Assembly: GCA_040261275.1 (NCBI GenBank)
Contig: JBDQOI010000013.1
Coordinates: forward strand, 1-64,000
Direction: 5' to 3'
Source: UBA8752 sp040261275
Lineage (GTDB): Bacteria; Bacteroidota; Bacteroidia; Flavobacteriales_D; Sanyastnellaceae
DNA: 64,000 bases
Both the position numbers and the translations under genes were made by a program. Position 1 is the stretch's first letter. The number at the start of each line of letters is the position of its first letter. The notes under the pieces were generated by a model that searched no databases, had not been told where the DNA came from, and saw only the letters and a list, made by a program, of their open reading frames with translations. Below, piece by piece: positions 16,980 through 25,582 of this stretch.

Positions 16980-18433
16980 CAGAGTTCCTTGCGCAATCGG
17001 GCCACGGGAATGCTCATCTGCTCTCTGTATTTGGCAACCGTGCGCCGGGCAATACGGTACCCTTTTTCCTGAAGGACCTGCATCAACTTCTCATCGCTGA
17101 GCGGCTTGCGCTTGTCCTCCGACTCGACGGCTTCCTCCAGGATCTTCTTGACTTCCCGTGTCGAAACCTCCTCTCCACTATCCGTGGACAGGGACTCGCT
17201 GAACAAGGTCTTCAGGAGGAAAGTACCATAGGGGGTCTGCACGTATTTCGAATTCGCCACCCGGGACACGGTGCTGATATCCATCTGAATCCTGTCGGCA
17301 ATGTCCTTCAGAATCATGGGCTTGAGGTCGGTTTCATCGCCCGTGAGAAAATATTCACGCTGGATGTCGAGGATGGCCTGCATCGTGATGCGCAAGGTGT
17401 TCTGCCGCTGTTTGATGGCGTCGATGAACCATTTGGCCGCGTCCACTTTGCGCTTGACGAAAGTGATGGCTTCTTTCTGGGAGCGGTCAGGGCTCTTCGC
17501 TGCGGAATACCCCTCCATCATGTCGCGGTATTCGTTGGAAACCCTGAGTTCCGGGGCATTGCGCCCATTGATCTGCAGCCTCAACTCCTCGCCTTCCACC
17601 GAGACATGAAAATCCGGGACAACCGCCTGTATCGGCCGGGCATTGTCGGAACCGGAATTGCCCGGTTTGGGATTCAGCCGGATGATTTCATCCATGGCGG
17701 CCCGAAGTGCGTCTTCGTCCACCTCCAATCGGACAACCAGTTTATCGTAGTGCTTCTTGGTAAAGGCCTCGAACTGCTCATCAAGGATTCGGTGCGCAAG
17801 GGATAGGGCCGGTTGTGCTCCTCCCGTCTTGGCATCCAGCTTCCGGTCGATTTGGATCAGCAAGCACTCCCGGAGATCGCGTGCTCCGACCCCTGCAGGA
17901 TCCAGTTCCTGGACGATAACGAGCACCTCCTCCAGCTCCTCCTCATCCACTTCTACTCCTTGTCCAAAAGCGAGGTCGGAAGAAATCGCATACAGGTCAC
18001 GTCTCAAGTATCCTGCCTCGTCCAAGTTTCCGATGAGAAAGGCGGCCAACATGCGCTGCCGATCGGAAACCGGGCGCAGGCCGATTTGTGCCGCAAGACG
18101 CTCCGAAAAGGTCTCTCCGGCGCCAAAGGCGGTTTCCCTGTCTTCGTGCTCCGCATGGTTGTTCACCGCATAGCGGTAACCCGGTGTGGGGTCGTCGAGG
18201 TAAGCGTCAAAATCAAAATCATCCCGTGTCTCTCCCCGGTCGTCGTCCAACCCTTCCGCACTGTCGTGCTCAGGCTCCTCCTCTCGGCCCTCTTCCAGTG
18301 CGGGATTGGCCTCCAATTCCTCCTTGATGCGGGCCTCGAGCTCCAAGGTCGGCACCTGCAACAGCTTCATCAACTGAATCTGCTGGGGACTCAGTTTTTG
18401 AAGGAGCTTCTGTTGTAGGCTTTGCTTGAGCAT
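16979..18433 (-). CDS. rpoN: RNA polymerase sigma-54 factor
   Basis: RpoN directs transcription from -24/-12 promoters and needs an AAA+ enhancer-binding activator. The 484-residue protein has the Gln/Leu-rich region I at the N-terminus (LQQKLLQKLSPQQIQLMKLL), an acidic region II (about 45-110), the core-binding domain, and the C-terminal RpoN box ARRTVAKYRE near residue 462. It is the last clear functional gene before the PAP2-like gene in a minus-strand run asnS-rpoN-PAP2. No activator gene is in the window. Confidence 0.96.
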   Translation of the reverse strand: MLKQSLQQKLLQKLSPQQIQLMKLLQVPTLELEARIKEELEANPALEEGREEEPEHDSAEGLDDDRGETRDDFDFDAYLDDPTPGYRYAVNNHAEHEDRETAFGAGETFSERLAAQIGLRPVSDRQRMLAAFLIGNLDEAGYLRRDLYAISSDLAFGQGVEVDEEELEEVLVIVQELDPAGVGARDLRECLLIQIDRKLDAKTGGAQPALSLAHRILDEQFEAFTKKHYDKLVVRLEVDEDALRAAMDEIIRLNPKPGNSGSDNARPIQAVVPDFHVSVEGEELRLQINGRNAPELRVSNEYRDMMEGYSAAKSPDRSQKEAITFVKRKVDAAKWFIDAIKQRQNTLRITMQAILDIQREYFLTGDETDLKPMILKDIADRIQMDISTVSRVANSKYVQTPYGTFLLKTLFSESLSTDSGEEVSTREVKKILEEAVESEDKRKPLSDEKLMQVLQEKGYRIARRTVAKYREQMSIPVARLRKEL

Positions 18434-18470
18434 TCAGGAAAATAAAACGTTCATGCCATTTTCTCCGCGT

Positions 18471-19901
18471 TCAGAATTCGGCATTCTGGGGTGTGCGGGG
18501 GAAGGGGATCACGTCCCGGATGTTGGTCATGCCGGTCGCGAACATCACGAGTCTTTCAAAACCCATGCCAAAACCGGCATGAGGCGCCGTTCCGAACTTG
18601 CGGGTGTCGAGGTACCACCACACGTGATCCTCGGGGATGTCGAATTCAGCGCACTTCTTCTGCAGCTCCTCCAACCGCTCCTCCCGCTGGCTTCCTCCGA
18701 CCAATTCTCCGATTCCGGGAACGAGGACATCCATGGCCGCTACGGTCTTTCCATCGTCGTTGGCGCGCATGTAAAAGGCCTTGATCTCCGCCGGATAGTC
18801 GGTTAGAATAACCGGCTGCTTGAACTTTTTCTCGACCAACCAGCGCTCGTGTTCGCTTTGCAAATCGATGCCCCACTCCACGGGATACTTGAACTTCTTC
18901 TTCTTGAACGGCTTGGAATTGCGCAGCAAGTCGATGGCCTCGGTGTAGGTAATCCGCACAAAGGGGTTTTCCGTCACGAACCGCAACCGCTCAATCAGGC
19001 CCATCTCGTTGCGCTGGTCCGCGGGCAATTGCTTCTCCGCATCGGCTTCCCGCTTGGCGAGGAACTCGAGTTCGGCGGGGTACCTCTCCAGCACATTGGT
19101 CAACACGAACCTGAGGCAATCCTCGGCCAGGTCCATGTTGTCGGTGAGGTCGTTGAAAGCCACCTCGGGTTCGATCATCCAGAATTCGGCGAGGTGGCGG
19201 GAGGTGTTGCTGTTCTCGGCGCGGAAGGTGGGGCCGAATGTGTACACCTTGCCCAAGGCCATGGCGCCGAGCTCCGCCTCGAGCTGTCCGCTCACGGTCA
19301 AATTGGCGGGCTTTCCGAAGAAGTCCGCACCGTGGTCCACTGCGCCGTTCTCGGTCTTGGGCACGTTGTCGAGGTCGAGGGTTGTCACCTGAAACATCTC
19401 GCCGGCACCCTCGGCATCGCTGCCCGTCACGATGGGCGTGTGGAGCATGTAGAATCCGTTCTGCTCGAAATACTCATGGATGGCGTATTGGAGGCCATGG
19501 CGCAAACGGAAGACCGCGTTGAATGTGCTGGTGCGGAAGCGCAGGTGGGCCTTCTCGCGAAGAAACTCCATCGTGTGGCGCTTCATCTGGATCGGATACA
19601 CCTCGGGGTCGGCATCACCCAATACCTCGAGGTTGCTGACCTCCACTTCCGTGGCCTGGCCCTGGCCCTGGCTCTCCACCAAATGGCCCACGGCACAGAT
19701 GGCGGCACCGGTGGTCAGCCGCTTGCGTAGGGCCTCCGAGGTATTGTCCCGGTCGATGACGAGCTGGAGATTCTCGAGACTGGAGCCGTCGTTGACCGAC
19801 AGGAACTGGTCATTTCGAAAGGTGCGGACCCACCCGCATACGGTCACTTCCTGCCCGACAAGGGTCCTATCGAGCAATTGGGATACTGTGTGGCGCTTCA
19901 C
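18471..19901 (-). CDS. asnS: Asparaginyl-tRNA synthetase
   Basis: AsnS charges tRNA-Asn. The 476-residue class II synthetase has an N-terminal OB-fold anticodon-binding domain (VTVCGWVRTFRN), motif 2 in the region TFRAENSNTSRHLAEFW, and motif 3 near the C-terminus (GFGMGFERLVM). The Asn-type rather than Asp-type assignment rests on the EFWMIEPE context and length. It is 37 bases upstream of rpoN. Confidence 0.95.
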   Translation of the reverse strand: MKRHTVSQLLDRTLVGQEVTVCGWVRTFRNDQFLSVNDGSSLENLQLVIDRDNTSEALRKRLTTGAAICAVGHLVESQGQGQATEVEVSNLEVLGDADPEVYPIQMKRHTMEFLREKAHLRFRTSTFNAVFRLRHGLQYAIHEYFEQNGFYMLHTPIVTGSDAEGAGEMFQVTTLDLDNVPKTENGAVDHGADFFGKPANLTVSGQLEAELGAMALGKVYTFGPTFRAENSNTSRHLAEFWMIEPEVAFNDLTDNMDLAEDCLRFVLTNVLERYPAELEFLAKREADAEKQLPADQRNEMGLIERLRFVTENPFVRITYTEAIDLLRNSKPFKKKKFKYPVEWGIDLQSEHERWLVEKKFKQPVILTDYPAEIKAFYMRANDDGKTVAAMDVLVPGIGELVGGSQREERLEELQKKCAEFDIPEDHVWWYLDTRKFGTAPHAGFGMGFERLVMFATGMTNIRDVIPFPRTPQNAEF

Positions 19902-19973
19902 GCTCGCTTATTTTGGGAATCCATCATCCATGGATCGGAACCGCTCCGACCCTCTGTGCAAAGATGCGGCGAT

Positions 19974-20672
19974 TCAAGCCTTCACGGCATCTTGCTTTTC
20001 GTCACTGGAGACAACCCCATCGCGGAGCCGCACGACCCGGTGCGCATGGGCCGCGATGTCTTCCTCGTGGGTGACGAGCACCACGGTGTTTCCGGCCCGG
20101 TGAATCTCTTCGAACAGGGCCATGATCTCGACAGAGGTCGTGGTGTCCAAATTTCCTGTGGGCTCGTCCGCCAAGAGCAAATCAGGTCGATTGACCAAGG
20201 CCCGGGCCACTGCCACCCGCTGTCTTTGACCTCCCGAAAGCTCGTTGGGCCTGTGGTCCATCCGGTCGGCAAGCCCCACCTGCTCGAGCACCTCCCTGGC
20301 GCGTTCGACACGCTCGGAACGGCCCATACCCGCATACACCATGGGCAAGGCGACATTTTCCAAGGCAGTGTATCGCGGCATCAGATTGAAGGTCTGGAAA
20401 ACAAAACCGATCCTGCGGTTCCGGATATCTGCCAACGCGTCGTCGTCGAGCTTTCCCACGTCCTCGCCAGCGAGGTGATAACGGCCAGCGGTGGGGGTGT
20501 CCAAGCAACCCAACATGTTCATCAGCGTTGATTTGCCCGAACCCGATGGGCCCATCAATGCCGTGTACTCTCCCTGTTCAATGTCCAATGTCAGCCCCCG
20601 CAAGGCATGCACCTGCTGCTGGCCGACTTGATAGGTCTTCCATACGTCCTGTACCTCAATCAACCTGGACAT
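19974..20672 (-). CDS. ABC transporter ATP-binding protein, LolD/MacB type
   Basis: The 232-residue ATPase belongs to the MacB/LolD/FtsE-like group. It has Walker A GPSGSGKST, the group-typical FQTFNLMPRYTALENV, signature LSGGQRQRVAVARAL, and Walker B LLLADEPTGNLDT. The ATG at 20672 (MSRLIEV) is the natural start; upstream in-frame codons lie antisense to the next gene. No permease is adjacent, so the partner and substrate are unknown; lipoprotein or macrolide/peptide export are the usual roles. Confidence 0.9.
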   Translation of the reverse strand: MSRLIEVQDVWKTYQVGQQQVHALRGLTLDIEQGEYTALMGPSGSGKSTLMNMLGCLDTPTAGRYHLAGEDVGKLDDDALADIRNRRIGFVFQTFNLMPRYTALENVALPMVYAGMGRSERVERAREVLEQVGLADRMDHRPNELSGGQRQRVAVARALVNRPDLLLADEPTGNLDTTTSVEIMALFEEIHRAGNTVVLVTHEEDIAAHAHRVVRLRDGVVSSDEKQDAVKA

Positions 20673-20765
20673 GACCCGAAGGTACAGCGCGCCTCGCTTG
20701 AACCGCCCCCAATTCGCATGTAGCGCAAGCGCATGACCGTTCGTTGCTATTTTGCCCTGCGATAT

Positions 20766-22931
20766 ATGATTCACAAGACCCTCCCTGCCCCTTTTTCGGT
20801 CATCTGGCTGCTGATGCTCTGTGTGATGGCCTTTCCTGCCCAATCCCAATTGGAGGTGAACAGCACCCTGACGCCCGAGCAATATGTCAATGATATACTG
20901 CTCGGTGAAGGAATCGAAGCGACCAACATCCAATTGACGGGAAGCCCCATTCAGATCGGGCACATCACCGGTTTCGACACCGACGAATTCCCCATAGCCG
21001 AGGGCCTCATCCTCAGCACGGAAGTCGCGAATAACCCTGCCAATGTGAACAGTGGGTGCCTCGATGAGACCATCATGGATGGGCAGGAAGTATCGGGAGA
21101 CCCTGACCTTTTGAACATTGCAAACAGTGTGCCTCCCCTCATCGGTCAATCTTTCTCCGTCAGCAGTGTGAACGACATCTGTATCATCGAGTTCGATTTT
21201 GTGGCCACCGGCGACTCCATCAAATTCGACTACGTATTCGGCTCGGACGAATACCTGACTTGGGTGAACACGCAGTACAACGACATTTTCGGCTTTTTCC
21301 TGGATGGCCCGGGGATCGTGGGGCCCTATGCCAATGGTGCTATCAACCTGGCTGAAGTACCGGATTCGGATCCACAGTTGCCCATCACGATCAGCTCGGT
21401 GAACAACGTCACCAACAGCGCATTCTACATCGATAACCCCTCCAACCAGATTCTATGTCAGAATGGCTATACGTTGGAGCTGACAGCGAAGAGTGCCGTG
21501 CAATGCGGTGAGACCTATCACATTCGGCTCGCCATTGCAGATGGCACGGATACGGCGTTGGAGTCCATGGTCATCCTTGAGGCCGGTTCTTTCCAGTCCA
21601 ACGGAGCGAACATTGTAGCTTCTGCGAGCATAGGAGGAGCACCCGTTTTCTTGGGCGACACTGTGGTCGTTGAGGGCTGTAACAATGCCGCTTTTACGGT
21701 GATTCGTCCGGTGACCACCTTCGCGGATACGCTCGAACTTTTCATCAGCGGAACCGCTGAATCGGGTGTGGATTTCGTCCCTATCGATACGGCCATCATC
21801 ATGGAAGCGGGGGTGTCAGAACAGCAAATCCCACTGCAGGTCATCGCGGACAACATTGAGGAGGGAGCGGAGACCGTGACGCTCGAGTATTTGTACGTGA
21901 ACCTCTGTGGTGACACCTCCATTGCATCCGCGACCCTGCTCATACAGGACCCTGACCCCCTGACGGTGCAGGTGCCCGACGAAGTGGCACTTTGCCCCCC
22001 GGTGCAGATTTCGGCCCTGGTCACGCAGGGTTATGCCCCTTTCCTTTTCGGATGGAGTACGGGGGACTCTTCCTCCACCATTACATACACCGACCTCGAA
22101 CCAACTACCCTTCTTTTGACGGTGACGGACGTTTGTGGCGATTCGCTGGTTGTCCCCATCGATTTGGTCAACCCTACGCCTCTCGAAGTGTCCATCGTCC
22201 AGGTGAATGCACCCTATTGTTCCGGAGACCCGGTTCAGCTCACGACGGAGGTCATCTCAGGCAGCGGCACCGTCGATTGGAATTGGTCCTCCAACGTGGA
22301 CAACAGCAATGGGGGGAATGCGAACGTCAGCCCCTCCACAAGCGAGACGTTCTCGGTCAATGCCGAAGACGCTTGCAGTCAAACAGACGAAGCATCGTGG
22401 ACCGTGGAGGTTCCGACCTATGACCCCATCGCGAGTGATGACGTCACATTTTGTCTTTATCAGCAAGGTGTGTTGGGCATAGATGGAGGAACCCTTCTCT
22501 ACACTTTCACGGGCCTCAACGGAACCGTTCTGGACGCGGCAACGGATTCCACGGTGGTGTTCACCAATGGAACCGGAAGCATGTATGTCGGTGGTGCCAA
22601 CACCACCACCACGGTCGTCATCACGGACGAATGTGGAAGCAGCCTGAACATTGACGTGACCTCGGAAGCGTGCGAGACCATCGTACCCAACGTCTTTACC
22701 CCGAACAATGACGGCGAAAATGACCGCTTCGTGATTGAAGGCATTGAGGGCTATCCAGGCAGCAGCCTCAGGGTTTTCAACCGATGGGGAAGTGAGGTGT
22801 TCTTCGACAGCAACTACGACTCGACATGGGAAGCCGACGGCTTATCGGACGGCACCTACTATTACCTGTTTGACCGCAGTGATGGCATGACCTTTCGGGG
22901 AAGCCTCGAAATCATGCGCAAGCGATCGTGA
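20766..22931 (+). CDS. Choice-of-anchor L protein with CHU_C gliding-associated C-terminal domain
   Basis: This is a secreted 721-residue protein. The start at 20766 (MIHKTL) gives a normal signal peptide ending at AQSQ; an ATG at 20733 is the alternative. Residues about 30-275 match the choice-of-anchor L domain, with the signature FDYVFGSDEYLTW and DIFGFFLDGPG. Beta-sandwich Ig-like/PKD-like modules follow. The last ~85 residues (VPNVFTPNNDGENDRF ... VFNRWGSEVF ... GTYYYLF) are a CHU_C type B T9SS sorting domain. It is probably a surface adhesin-type protein; the ligand is unknown. Confidence 0.9.
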   Translation: MIHKTLPAPFSVIWLLMLCVMAFPAQSQLEVNSTLTPEQYVNDILLGEGIEATNIQLTGSPIQIGHITGFDTDEFPIAEGLILSTEVANNPANVNSGCLDETIMDGQEVSGDPDLLNIANSVPPLIGQSFSVSSVNDICIIEFDFVATGDSIKFDYVFGSDEYLTWVNTQYNDIFGFFLDGPGIVGPYANGAINLAEVPDSDPQLPITISSVNNVTNSAFYIDNPSNQILCQNGYTLELTAKSAVQCGETYHIRLAIADGTDTALESMVILEAGSFQSNGANIVASASIGGAPVFLGDTVVVEGCNNAAFTVIRPVTTFADTLELFISGTAESGVDFVPIDTAIIMEAGVSEQQIPLQVIADNIEEGAETVTLEYLYVNLCGDTSIASATLLIQDPDPLTVQVPDEVALCPPVQISALVTQGYAPFLFGWSTGDSSSTITYTDLEPTTLLLTVTDVCGDSLVVPIDLVNPTPLEVSIVQVNAPYCSGDPVQLTTEVISGSGTVDWNWSSNVDNSNGGNANVSPSTSETFSVNAEDACSQTDEASWTVEVPTYDPIASDDVTFCLYQQGVLGIDGGTLLYTFTGLNGTVLDAATDSTVVFTNGTGSMYVGGANTTTTVVITDECGSSLNIDVTSEACETIVPNVFTPNNDGENDRFVIEGIEGYPGSSLRVFNRWGSEVFFDSNYDSTWEADGLSDGTYYYLFDRSDGMTFRGSLEIMRKRS

Positions 22932-22950
22932 CCTCTGGTATCTCTGCTTT

Positions 22951-24465
22951 TCAAGCGGGTTGACGGATGGACTCCCCCGTCATTTCATTCGGCTTCTCAA
23001 GCCCCATCAAGTCCAATATCGTGGGCGCCACGTCTGCGAGAATGCCATCCCTCAGTGACGCCGGTTTGGGTTCGATGACCACCACCGGTACCAGATGGGT
23101 CGTGTGGGCCGTATGGGGCGATCCATCGGCATTCCTTGCTTTTTCAGCATTTCCGTGGTCCGCGATGACCACGAACCGGTAGTTCGCCTTTCGTCCCGCT
23201 TCCAGCACCCTGGCGAGTTGCCGATCGGTCTCGGCACAAGCGGACACGACGGCATCAAAGACACCCGTGTGCCCCACCATATCGGGGTTCGCAAAATTGA
23301 GGCAAACGAAATCAGGTGCATCGCCTGAGGCCATGGCCTCAATGGCGGCATCCGCCACCCCTGCAGCGCTCATCTCCGGCTGCAGATCGTAGGTCGCCAC
23401 CTTGGGGGAAGGCACCACCACCCGCTGCTCCCCTGGAAATTCCGCCTCCCTTCCGCCACTGAAGAAAAAGGTCACGTGGGGATACTTTTCCGTCTCCGCG
23501 AGGCGCAACTGTGTTCCCCCAGCCGCGGAAACCGCCTCTCCCAACGTCATGCGAAGATTCGGCTTGTCGTACAACACGTGAACGCCCGTGAAACGCTCGT
23601 CATAATTGGTCATGGTCACGTAATGCAGATCCAGCGCCTGCATCCCATGGTCGGGAAAAGACTGCTGGGTCAAGGCCGTGGTGATCTGACGACAACGGTC
23701 GGTTCGGAAATTGAAACAGAACACCACATCGCCCGGACGGATTCGTCCGTCTTCATCTCCGATGATGGCCGGCTCCACAAATTCATCGGTCGTTCCCGCA
23801 GCATAGGCAGAGCGCATGACCTCCACGGCACTTTCGTGCCTTTCGGCTTCTCCTCGCACCATGGCCCGATACGCCTTGGCCACCCGGTCCCAACGGTGGT
23901 CCCTGTCCATGGCCCAGTATCGTCCACAGACCGTGGCAATGCGGGCACCTGTGCGCTCACAGACAGCCTGCAAATCTTCGAGGTATCCTGCACCGAGTTC
24001 CGGCGCCGTATCTCTTCCGTCTGTGAAGGCATGGACCAGCACTTCGGGAACTCCGGCTCCCCGTGCGAGTTCCAGCAAGGCGTGGAGATGGGCTTGTTGA
24101 CTGTGCACACCCCCTTGACTGACCAACCCCATGAAGTGCAGGCGGCGACCGCCTTCCTTCGCCCTATCGAAAGCCCGCTGCAGCGTGGGCTCTGAAGAAA
24201 GGGTCCCTTCCGAAATGGCGCGGTCGATTTTGAGCAAATCTTGGTAGACGATGCGACCTGCGCCAATGTTCAGGTGCCCCACTTCACTGTTGCCCATCTG
24301 TCCGACAGGCAAGCCCACCTCCTCACCGTGCGTGGTCAATTTGGCATGGGGATGATGTGCGACGATGCCATTAAAACAGGGCGTCTCCGCAATATGGACT
24401 GCGTTGTTTCCGTCCGCTTTGCCGAGTCCCCAGCCGTCCAGAATGATGAGTGCCGTCTTGTTCAT
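22951..24465 (-). CDS. gpmI: 2,3-bisphosphoglycerate-independent phosphoglycerate mutase
   Basis: GpmI interconverts 3- and 2-phosphoglycerate in glycolysis using two manganese ions. The 504-residue length is typical. Family segments are ALIILDGWGLG at the N-terminus, the catalytic Ser60 in MGNSEVGHLNIGAG, HAFTDGRD, and the C-terminal metal site IADHGNAEK. A candidate -7 element (24473-24480) ends 7 bases before the ATG. Confidence 0.96.
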   Translation of the reverse strand: MNKTALIILDGWGLGKADGNNAVHIAETPCFNGIVAHHPHAKLTTHGEEVGLPVGQMGNSEVGHLNIGAGRIVYQDLLKIDRAISEGTLSSEPTLQRAFDRAKEGGRRLHFMGLVSQGGVHSQQAHLHALLELARGAGVPEVLVHAFTDGRDTAPELGAGYLEDLQAVCERTGARIATVCGRYWAMDRDHRWDRVAKAYRAMVRGEAERHESAVEVMRSAYAAGTTDEFVEPAIIGDEDGRIRPGDVVFCFNFRTDRCRQITTALTQQSFPDHGMQALDLHYVTMTNYDERFTGVHVLYDKPNLRMTLGEAVSAAGGTQLRLAETEKYPHVTFFFSGGREAEFPGEQRVVVPSPKVATYDLQPEMSAAGVADAAIEAMASGDAPDFVCLNFANPDMVGHTGVFDAVVSACAETDRQLARVLEAGRKANYRFVVIADHGNAEKARNADGSPHTAHTTHLVPVVVIEPKPASLRDGILADVAPTILDLMGLEKPNEMTGESIRQPA

Positions 24466-24472
24466 TGCGGCG

Positions 24473-24480
24473 CAAATGTA
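24473..24480 (-). promoter_or_regulatory. Candidate -7 element for gpmI
   Basis: Read on the minus strand this is TACATTTG, an exact TAnnTTTG match, ending 7 bases before the start codon. A transcript beginning at the usual distance would have almost no leader. Confidence 0.45.
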
Positions 24481-24519
24481 CCCACCAGCTTGGCAGGGCT
24501 CCTGCGCTTGAACAACACT

Positions 24520-25269
24520 TCAGGCCCGGTCTCTCCACGAACACCTGACCCCTCCCGGAGGCAGGAAATACCCCGGGTTTGCCCGGGTGAGGACGCCCAT
24601 CCGAAAAAGATCCATGGACAGCCAGCCTTCGCGCCGGGTCAGCTCGCTCCACGATCGAAACATGTCGCTGGACCAGCGGATGTCATCCACGATCACCACA
24701 GCACCCTCTGCCATCAAGGGCTCCAACATCGTCCATTGGCTTTCTAACTCCCTGCCTTCGTGAAACCCGTCCAGAAATATCACGTGGAAGGGCTGGGCTT
24801 CGCTGACCAGGCGAGGCAATGACTGCTCGAAAGGACCTGTGATGACCTTGCTGCGTTTGTCATTGACTTGGTGTATCTCGAGCCGCTCGGCGGTCCATTT
24901 GGCGAGTACTTCACTGCCTTCCAACCCCACATAATGGGCACCTCGGCCTGCACCAGACAGGAGATAATCCGCCCCCGACCCCAGGCAAGTTCCCAGCTCG
25001 AGCAGCCGTGTCGGTTCTCCTGTAGGCCGCGAAACCAACCCGGAAAGGGCCATGAGCCATTTGCCTTTGCGGACATCGGAGGAAGCCGAACGCGCGAGAT
25101 CTGAAACCCGCCCGCTCCGCTCACGGCCTTCTGCAGGACCACCGGCACCGAAATCTCGCCACTCCAGTATACTGTCGTCCTGTTTCAATCGACCCTCCCT
25201 CTGCACCACGGGTAGCCACAGGGATCGCTGAAGGTCCCGTCTCGCTCGAATCCACGGATCAAAGGGCAT
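24520..25269 (-). CDS. Class I SAM-dependent methyltransferase (O-methyltransferase-like)
   Basis: The 249-residue protein has the motif I region LLELGTCLGSGADYL, an acidic loop VGLEGSE, and VIFLDGFHEG followed by VIVDDIRW, as in methyltransferases of the Methyltransf_24/O-methyltransferase group. The segment WRDFGAGG near the N-terminus is typical of a Bacteroidota family of these enzymes. The substrate is unknown. Starts at 25269, 25293 and 25350 are possible; 25269 gives the family-like N-terminus and leaves room for the divergent tRNA promoter. Confidence 0.78.
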   Translation of the reverse strand: MPFDPWIRARRDLQRSLWLPVVQREGRLKQDDSILEWRDFGAGGPAEGRERSGRVSDLARSASSDVRKGKWLMALSGLVSRPTGEPTRLLELGTCLGSGADYLLSGAGRGAHYVGLEGSEVLAKWTAERLEIHQVNDKRSKVITGPFEQSLPRLVSEAQPFHVIFLDGFHEGRELESQWTMLEPLMAEGAVVIVDDIRWSSDMFRSWSELTRREGWLSMDLFRMGVLTRANPGYFLPPGGVRCSWRDRA

Positions 25270-25376
25270 GGAAAATGACGGGGGGGAGGGCATTTTCCAC
25301 CAACCCCAAAGCCACGACGACCAACCCACAGGTCCTTTGGTCCTTTCCATGTCGACAATGTCGGGCTTACTTGTAC

Positions 25377-25384
25377 TACTTTTG
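25377..25384 (+). promoter_or_regulatory. Candidate -7 element for tRNA-Val
   Basis: TACTTTTG is an exact TAnnTTTG match and ends 10 bases before the tRNA, nearly the same spacing as for tRNA-Phe (11 bases). Confidence 0.5.
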
Positions 25385-25394
25385 CGCCTCGTTG

Positions 25395-25469
25395 GGGCGG
25401 TTAGCTCAGCTGGTTCAGAGCACCTCGTTTACACCGAGGGGGTCGGGGGTTCGAGTCCCTCACCGCCCA
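25395..25469 (+). tRNA. tRNA-Val (TAC)
   Basis: The 75-base cloverleaf has acceptor arms GGGCGGT/ACCGCCC, anticodon stem CCTCG/CGAGG with loop TTTACAC (anticodon TAC, Val), T loop TTCGAGT, and discriminator A. CCA is not encoded. No clear terminator hairpin follows, only a T/C-rich stretch. Confidence 0.95.
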
Positions 25470-25522
25470 CTTCTTTTCCTTCAGCGCCAGAATTCTGCTC
25501 ATGTTCATCGGACATGGCAGGC

Positions 25523-25546
25523 GTGGCCACGGGTGGCCACGGGTGG
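25523..25546. repeat. Short tandem repeat upstream of haloperoxidase gene
   Basis: The 10-base unit GTGGCCACGG is present 2.4 times in direct tandem, each copy containing the palindrome TGGCCA. It lies about 40 bases before the haloperoxidase start and just before the candidate -7 element, where an operator could sit. Confidence 0.5.
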
Positions 25547-25551
25547 TTTCG

Positions 25552-25559
25552 TATCTTTA
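25552..25559 (+). promoter_or_regulatory. Candidate -7 element for haloperoxidase-like gene
   Basis: TATCTTTA matches TAnnTTTG except at the last base and lies 23 bases before the ATG at 25583. The same octamer precedes the acyl-CoA dehydrogenase gene. Confidence 0.35.
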
Positions 25560-25582
25560 CTCAAGTGGACCCTAGGAGAATA

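Noticed and set aside
25268..25582. Longer N-terminus for the haloperoxidase-like protein
   Set aside because: It would read through tRNA-Val. The ATG at 25583 is followed by a normal signal peptide.
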